10,208 nt of DNA from an uncultured Lachnospiraceae bacterium. GTDB taxonomy: Bacteria > Bacillota > Clostridia > Lachnospirales > Lachnospiraceae. Below, piece by piece: positions 6,782 through 10,208 of the stretch (the first letter of the stretch is position 1; each line of letters begins with the position of its first letter). The notes beneath the pieces were generated by a model. The model was given only the letters and a program-made list of their open reading frames with translations, made no database searches and was not told the DNA's origin. Location of the stretch: contig CAOKHR010000066.1 in NCBI GenBank assembly GCA_948468325.1, positions 1 through 10,208 on the forward strand, given 5' to 3'. A program made the position numbers and the translations under genes.

Positions 6782-7675
6782 ATGAACGCATTCCGTTATG
6801 ATTATGCCGTTATCGGCGGCGATCTGCGCCAGATATATCTGATGGCAGAATTGGAAAAAGAAAACCAAAACGTCTGTCATTATGCCCTTTGCCAGTCACC
6901 AAAGCAGTTTCCGGCGCCGGTCCGTTCTGCTGCCCATGCAACTTTAGAAGCTGCCTGCAGTTCCTCCGCCTGCATCCTGTGTCCCATTCCTCTTAGCAGG
7001 GATAGCATATCACTAAATCAAAGCGGCATAAAAAAGAACATCCCCTTAAAACAGCTTCTTATAATTTTAAAACCCGGCCAGCGCCTGTTTGCCGGATGCA
7101 TTCCCAAAGATTTCTGTCAGGCCGCTCTGGAAAAGGACATTCTTGTTTTTGATTTTATGAAAGATATGTCATTATCCTGTTTTAACAGTATTGCAACAGC
7201 AGAAAGCGTGATATGCGAAGCCATAAAAGCAAGCCCCAAAAATCTCCATCAAAGCAGATGTGCCGTACTTGGCTACGGAAAATGCGGCCGCACAATAACA
7301 GATCTTTTAAAACGAATGTACTGCAGCGTGACAGTCGGCGCTTCTTATACAGAAGAACTGGCCCTGGCTGCTCTTACCGCAGATGAAGCAGAGAAGCTGC
7401 CGACGCTTCTTCGCCATATTGAAACATTTGATTTTATTTTTAACACCATCCCCGCCGTAATTTTAACAAGAGAAGTGCTTTTAAACGCAGATCCGCAGAC
7501 TGTTATTTTAGATATTGCATCTTCCCCCGGCGGTGTTGATTTTGCGGCGGCAGAAGAATTGTCCGTCCATGCCATGTCATGTCCCGGACTTCCGGGCAGA
7601 TATGCACCGCTTTCATCTGCGCAGGCAATCGTAAAATCCATAAAAAATTTTGAAAGGAGTTCCCCATGTCTTTAA
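6782..7675 (+). CDS. dpaA: dipicolinate synthase subunit A (SpoVFA)
   Basis: A 297-residue protein, the same length as B. subtilis SpoVFA. With DpaB it converts a dihydrodipicolinate-pathway (lysine branch) intermediate to dipicolinic acid in the mother cell; the product is then moved into the forespore. The N-terminal domain begins with YAVIGGDLRQIYL (8-20), the DpaA hallmark. A second, dinucleotide-binding Rossmann motif, VLGYGKCGRTI, lies around 162-172 with GxGxxG at 164-169. The C-terminal part has ILDIASSPGGVDF and PGLPGRYAP, both characteristic. The ATG at 6782 is chosen for its ribosome site and the family N-terminus. It is divergent from livK and overlaps dpaB by 10 bases. Cysteine is fairly frequent, but no metal motif is evident. 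Confidence 0.95.
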   Translation: MNAFRYDYAVIGGDLRQIYLMAELEKENQNVCHYALCQSPKQFPAPVRSAAHATLEAACSSSACILCPIPLSRDSISLNQSGIKKNIPLKQLLIILKPGQRLFAGCIPKDFCQAALEKDILVFDFMKDMSLSCFNSIATAESVICEAIKASPKNLHQSRCAVLGYGKCGRTITDLLKRMYCSVTVGASYTEELALAALTADEAEKLPTLLRHIETFDFIFNTIPAVILTREVLLNADPQTVILDIASSPGGVDFAAAEELSVHAMSCPGLPGRYAPLSSAQAIVKSIKNFERSSPCL

Positions 7676-8244
7676 AAGGAAAGCACATTGGAGTCGCATT
7701 CACCGGCTCTTTTTGTACCTATGAAAAAGTATTTGAAGGACTAAAAAAACTGACCGAAGAAGGAGCTTATGTACAGACTATCTTTTCAAATGCATCACAG
7801 ACGTTAGACAGCCGTTTCGGAAAAGCAGATGACTTTGTCAAAAAGGCAGAAGAAATTACAGGTGCCAAACCTATACTGACAATTCCGCAGGCAGAACCAA
7901 TCGGGCCAAAAGGATTTTTAGATATTCTGGTTTTGTTTCCCTGTACCGGCAATACGATTGCCAAGCTCGCCAACGGGATTACGGATTCTCCTGTCCTTAT
8001 GGCGGCAAAGGCGCATCTGCGCAACAATAAACCTCTTTTAATTTCCATTTCCACCAATGACGCGCTGGGCATGAATATGAAAAACATAGGAATGCTTTTA
8101 AATGCCAAACATATTTATTTTATCCCCTTCGGGCAGGATAATCCGGAAAAGAAGCCGAACTCTATGATTGCGCATACGGAGCTTCTAATCCCGTCCATTG
8201 AAGCAGCATTATCAGGAAAACAAATTCAGCCAATCATCCGATAA
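7666..8244 (+). CDS. dpaB: dipicolinate synthase subunit B (SpoVFB), flavoprotein family
   Basis: A 192-residue partner of DpaA, in the flavoprotein (HFCD-like) superfamily. The start MSLKGKHIGVAFTGSFCTYE places the GxxxTGS nucleotide or flavin loop at residues 9-15. The core block DILVLFPCTGNTIAKLANG (86-104) followed by ITDSPVLMAAKAHLRN, and the later STNDALGMNMKNIG, are typical of SpoVFB. No membrane segment is visible. The ATG lies inside the end of dpaA (10-base overlap) with AAAGGAG six bases upstream (7653-7659), so the two subunits are coupled, as fits a complex. In B. subtilis the operon continues with asd, dapG and dapA; here an asparagine synthetase follows instead. Confidence 0.96.
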   Translation: MSLKGKHIGVAFTGSFCTYEKVFEGLKKLTEEGAYVQTIFSNASQTLDSRFGKADDFVKKAEEITGAKPILTIPQAEPIGPKGFLDILVLFPCTGNTIAKLANGITDSPVLMAAKAHLRNNKPLLISISTNDALGMNMKNIGMLLNAKHIYFIPFGQDNPEKKPNSMIAHTELLIPSIEAALSGKQIQPIIR

Positions 8245-8259
8245 TCTAATTCTATTTTT

Positions 8260-8265
8260 AAGGAG
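8260..8265 (+). promoter_or_regulatory. ribosome binding site fixing the asnB start
   Basis: AAGGAG is followed by a 7-base A-rich spacer and the ATG at 8273. It places cysteine at position 2 as the enzyme requires, and rejects the TTG at 8198 inside dpaB. Confidence 0.85.
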
Positions 8266-8272
8266 AAAAAAT

Positions 8273-10123
8273 ATGTGTGGAATTGCCGGTTTTTTTAATC
8301 CGAATATGGATTATACAAAAGAAAAAAAGAGATGGCAGAATATTTTAAACCGTATGAATCAGGTACAGAAACACAGGGGGCCGGATGGCAGCGGAACGTA
8401 TTTGGCCTCTTCCTGCGGTTTCGCCCATGTCAGACTGAAAATCATTGACCTTTTGACAGGCGCACAGCCAATGATTAAAAAAAGAGACGGCGCCGAATAT
8501 GCCATTGTCTTTAACGGCGAAATCTATAATATGAAAGAATTGAAAGACAATCTTTTAGCAGAAGGCGCTGTTTTTGAAACAACAAGTGATACGGAAGTAA
8601 TTTTAACGGGTTATATGTTCCATGGAAAAGAATTTATTAAAAAATTAAACGGCATTTTTGCCGCTGCCATCTGGGATTCTGCTCTTTTAAAACTTCATTT
8701 GTTCCGCGACAGGCTTGGTGTAAAACCACTCTTTTATACGAAACAAAAAGATACGTTTCTCTTTGCATCCGAAATCAAGGGCCTTTTTGCTTATCCGGGC
8801 GTAGAACCTGTCATTGATTCTGACGGCCTTTGTGAAATTTTTGCCCTCGGCCCTGCAAAATCTTACGGCAAAGGCGTATTTAAAGACATTTTTGAAGTGC
8901 TTCCGGGCCATTTGATTACTCTGGACCGTTTTTCCTATACTGACGAAGCTTACTGGAGTTTAAAAAGTCATCCGCACGAAGATTCCATGGAAGAAACGAT
9001 TGAAAAAACAGCATGGCTTCTGGAAGATTCCGTCAAAAAACAGATGCTTTCCGATATTCCGATCAGCACCTTCCTTTCCGGCGGCATCGACAGCAGCCTT
9101 GTAACAGCCATTTGCGCAAAGGAACTGAAAAAACAGGGAAAAGAACTGAACACCTTTTCCTTTGATTTTACGGATAACAGCAAATATTTCAAATCCAATG
9201 CCTTTCAGCCTAGTCAGGACCGGCCTTTTGTAGAACAGATGGTTTCCCACTGCGGCACAAACCACAGATATTTGGAATGCGGCAATGCCGAACAGCTGGC
9301 ATGCCTTTACAAAGCCGTGGATGCCAGAGATCTTCCCTGTATGGCTGATGTAGAGTCCTCTATGCTCTATTTCTGCTCAAAAGTCGTATCCTATAATAAA
9401 GTAACGCTGACAGGAGAATGCGCCGATGAAATCTTCGGCGGCTATCCCTGGTTCCACAGCAAAACGGCCTTTGAGACAAATGCGTTTCCCTGGTCAGCAG
9501 ATATGGCGCCCAGACAGACGCTTTTAAATGATACTCTCATTCGGGATCTGCATATGGAAGAATACGCAAAAGCTGCTTATGAAAAAACAATCCACGAAAC
9601 GCCGCTGCTTGCCGAAGACACGCCGGAAGAAAAAAGGCGCAGGGAAATTGCATTCTTAAATCTGCGTTGGTTTATGGTCACACTCTTAGACAGAATGGAC
9701 CGGACCAGCATGTACAGCGGACTGGAAGCAAGAGTTCCTTTTGCCGACCACCGCATTGTAGAATATATTTTTAATGTTCCCTGGGAAACGAAGTGTCCGG
9801 ACGGTATTGTAAAGGGCCTGCTTCGTCACGCCGGAGCTAAAATGCTTCCGGAAGAAATTCTCTGGCGTAAAAAAAGTCCTTATCCCAAAACCTACGACCC
9901 TGCCTATGAAAACCTGCTGGGCCGGCAATTAAAAGAAGTGCTTGCTTCTCCGTCCTCCCCCATCCGGCAGCTGCTGGATACGAAAAAAGTAATCGCTTTC
10001 TTAAACAGTCCTTCTGATTACGGCAGACCATGGTATGGCCAGCTAATGGCCGGACCGCAGATGATTGCCTATATGCTTCAGGTAAATTACTGGCTGAAAA
10101 AATACCGGATTCGTATTGTCTAA
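8273..10123 (+). CDS. asnB: asparagine synthase (glutamine-hydrolysing), AsnB/AsnO type
   Basis: A 616-residue class II amidotransferase that makes asparagine from aspartate, glutamine and ATP in the cytosol. After the initiator Met is removed, C2 of MCGIAGF is the glutaminase nucleophile; HRGPDG (34-39) and FNGEIYN (80-86) complete that domain. The synthetase half has the PP-loop SGGIDSS (269-275) and the conserved GECADEIFGGYPWF block (381-394). All key residues look intact. The length is close to B. subtilis AsnO (about 614), the paralogue used in sporulation. It follows dpaB after 28 bases without a terminator, so co-expression with dipicolinate synthase is plausible, though an internal promoter cannot be excluded. 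The symbol asnO would be defensible if phylogeny agrees. Confidence 0.95.
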   Translation: MCGIAGFFNPNMDYTKEKKRWQNILNRMNQVQKHRGPDGSGTYLASSCGFAHVRLKIIDLLTGAQPMIKKRDGAEYAIVFNGEIYNMKELKDNLLAEGAVFETTSDTEVILTGYMFHGKEFIKKLNGIFAAAIWDSALLKLHLFRDRLGVKPLFYTKQKDTFLFASEIKGLFAYPGVEPVIDSDGLCEIFALGPAKSYGKGVFKDIFEVLPGHLITLDRFSYTDEAYWSLKSHPHEDSMEETIEKTAWLLEDSVKKQMLSDIPISTFLSGGIDSSLVTAICAKELKKQGKELNTFSFDFTDNSKYFKSNAFQPSQDRPFVEQMVSHCGTNHRYLECGNAEQLACLYKAVDARDLPCMADVESSMLYFCSKVVSYNKVTLTGECADEIFGGYPWFHSKTAFETNAFPWSADMAPRQTLLNDTLIRDLHMEEYAKAAYEKTIHETPLLAEDTPEEKRRREIAFLNLRWFMVTLLDRMDRTSMYSGLEARVPFADHRIVEYIFNVPWETKCPDGIVKGLLRHAGAKMLPEEILWRKKSPYPKTYDPAYENLLGRQLKEVLASPSSPIRQLLDTKKVIAFLNSPSDYGRPWYGQLMAGPQMIAYMLQVNYWLKKYRIRIV

Positions 10124-10164
10124 AAGAAAAAACGGAGGAAAACGGTGCTTATCGTTTTCCTCCG
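10122..10164 (-). terminator. intrinsic terminator between asnB and a converging gene
   Basis: A 12-bp perfect stem, CGGAGGAAAACG (10133-10144) with CGTTTTCCTCCG (10153-10164), closes an 8-base loop. On the minus strand it is followed by TTTTTTCTTTT (10132-10122), a strong U-tract, so it best serves a gene coming from the right. In the plus direction it lies 9 bases after the asnB stop but has no U-run behind it, so termination of asnB here would be weaker or would rely on the stem alone. Confidence 0.8.
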
Positions 10165-10183
10165 CTGATATAAATGCAGTTTC

Positions 10184-10208
10184 TTAACGCTGTGAAAGTT
10201 CCTGTGTT
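10184..10208 (-). CDS. possible C-terminal end of a converging gene (unidentified)
   Basis: One minus-strand frame entering from the right edge reads TQELSQR and stops with TAA at 10186-10184, 19 bases before the terminator hairpin. Only seven codons are visible, and another frame stays open to within the hairpin, so both the gene and its frame are guesses based on the terminator's direction. No family can be named. Confidence 0.3.

Noticed and set aside
7345..7703. Antisense open frames within dpaA and dpaB, and similar ones inside liv and asnB
   Set aside because: They lack ribosome sites and recognisable domains and lie wholly over confidently identified genes, so they are coding shadows.
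8198..8272. Longer asnB reading from a TTG inside dpaB
   Set aside because: The enzyme needs cysteine at position 2, which only the ATG at 8273 provides, with AAGGAG in place.

Overview
The window looks like ordinary chromosome of a spore-forming, low-to-mid GC Gram-positive bacterium, most likely a clostridium of the Lachnospiraceae type. This rests on purine-rich AGGAGG-like ribosome binding sites before most genes, a Gram-positive lipoprotein signal peptide on the binding protein, the spore-specific dipicolinate synthase pair, and a TIGR03960-type radical SAM protein of the kind common in clostridia. The genus-level placement is an inference. Every gene is intact except those cut by the window edges, and no mobile element, CRISPR array, rRNA or tRNA is visible.

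Left half (1-6692, minus strand): one head-to-tail unit starts from a near-consensus vegetative promoter at 6664-6692. It runs livK (substrate-binding lipoprotein), livH and livM (permeases), livG and livF (ATPases), then a cytidylate kinase-like gene, then a cobalamin-binding-type radical SAM gene that leaves the window at its left edge. The five liv products form a complete branched-chain amino acid type ABC importer. A perfect 11-bp hairpin with a short U-run lies between livK and livH. It probably lets most transcripts stop, or be stabilised, after livK, so that the binding protein is made in excess of the membrane parts. The two non-transport genes follow livF with gaps of 11 and 23 bases and no terminator, so they probably share the transcript.

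Right half (6782-10123, plus strand): divergent from livK is dpaA-dpaB, overlapping by 10 bases, followed after 28 bases by a glutamine-hydrolysing asparagine synthetase of the length expected for the sporulation paralogue AsnO. DpaA and DpaB make dipicolinic acid, the calcium-chelated small molecule of the spore core. In Bacillus subtilis this work is done in the mother cell late in sporulation. A candidate mother-cell sigma promoter lies just upstream of dpaA.

The 172-base divergent intergenic region (6610-6781) holds both promoters and an 8-bp inverted repeat that could be an operator. The right edge carries a 12-bp hairpin whose U-tract points leftwards, suggesting that an unseen minus-strand gene ends there and converges on asnB. 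I found no convincing undescribed system. The points most worth a second look are the kinase and radical SAM genes attached to the liv operon, the livK-livH hairpin, the linkage of asnB to dpaAB, and the divergent control region.
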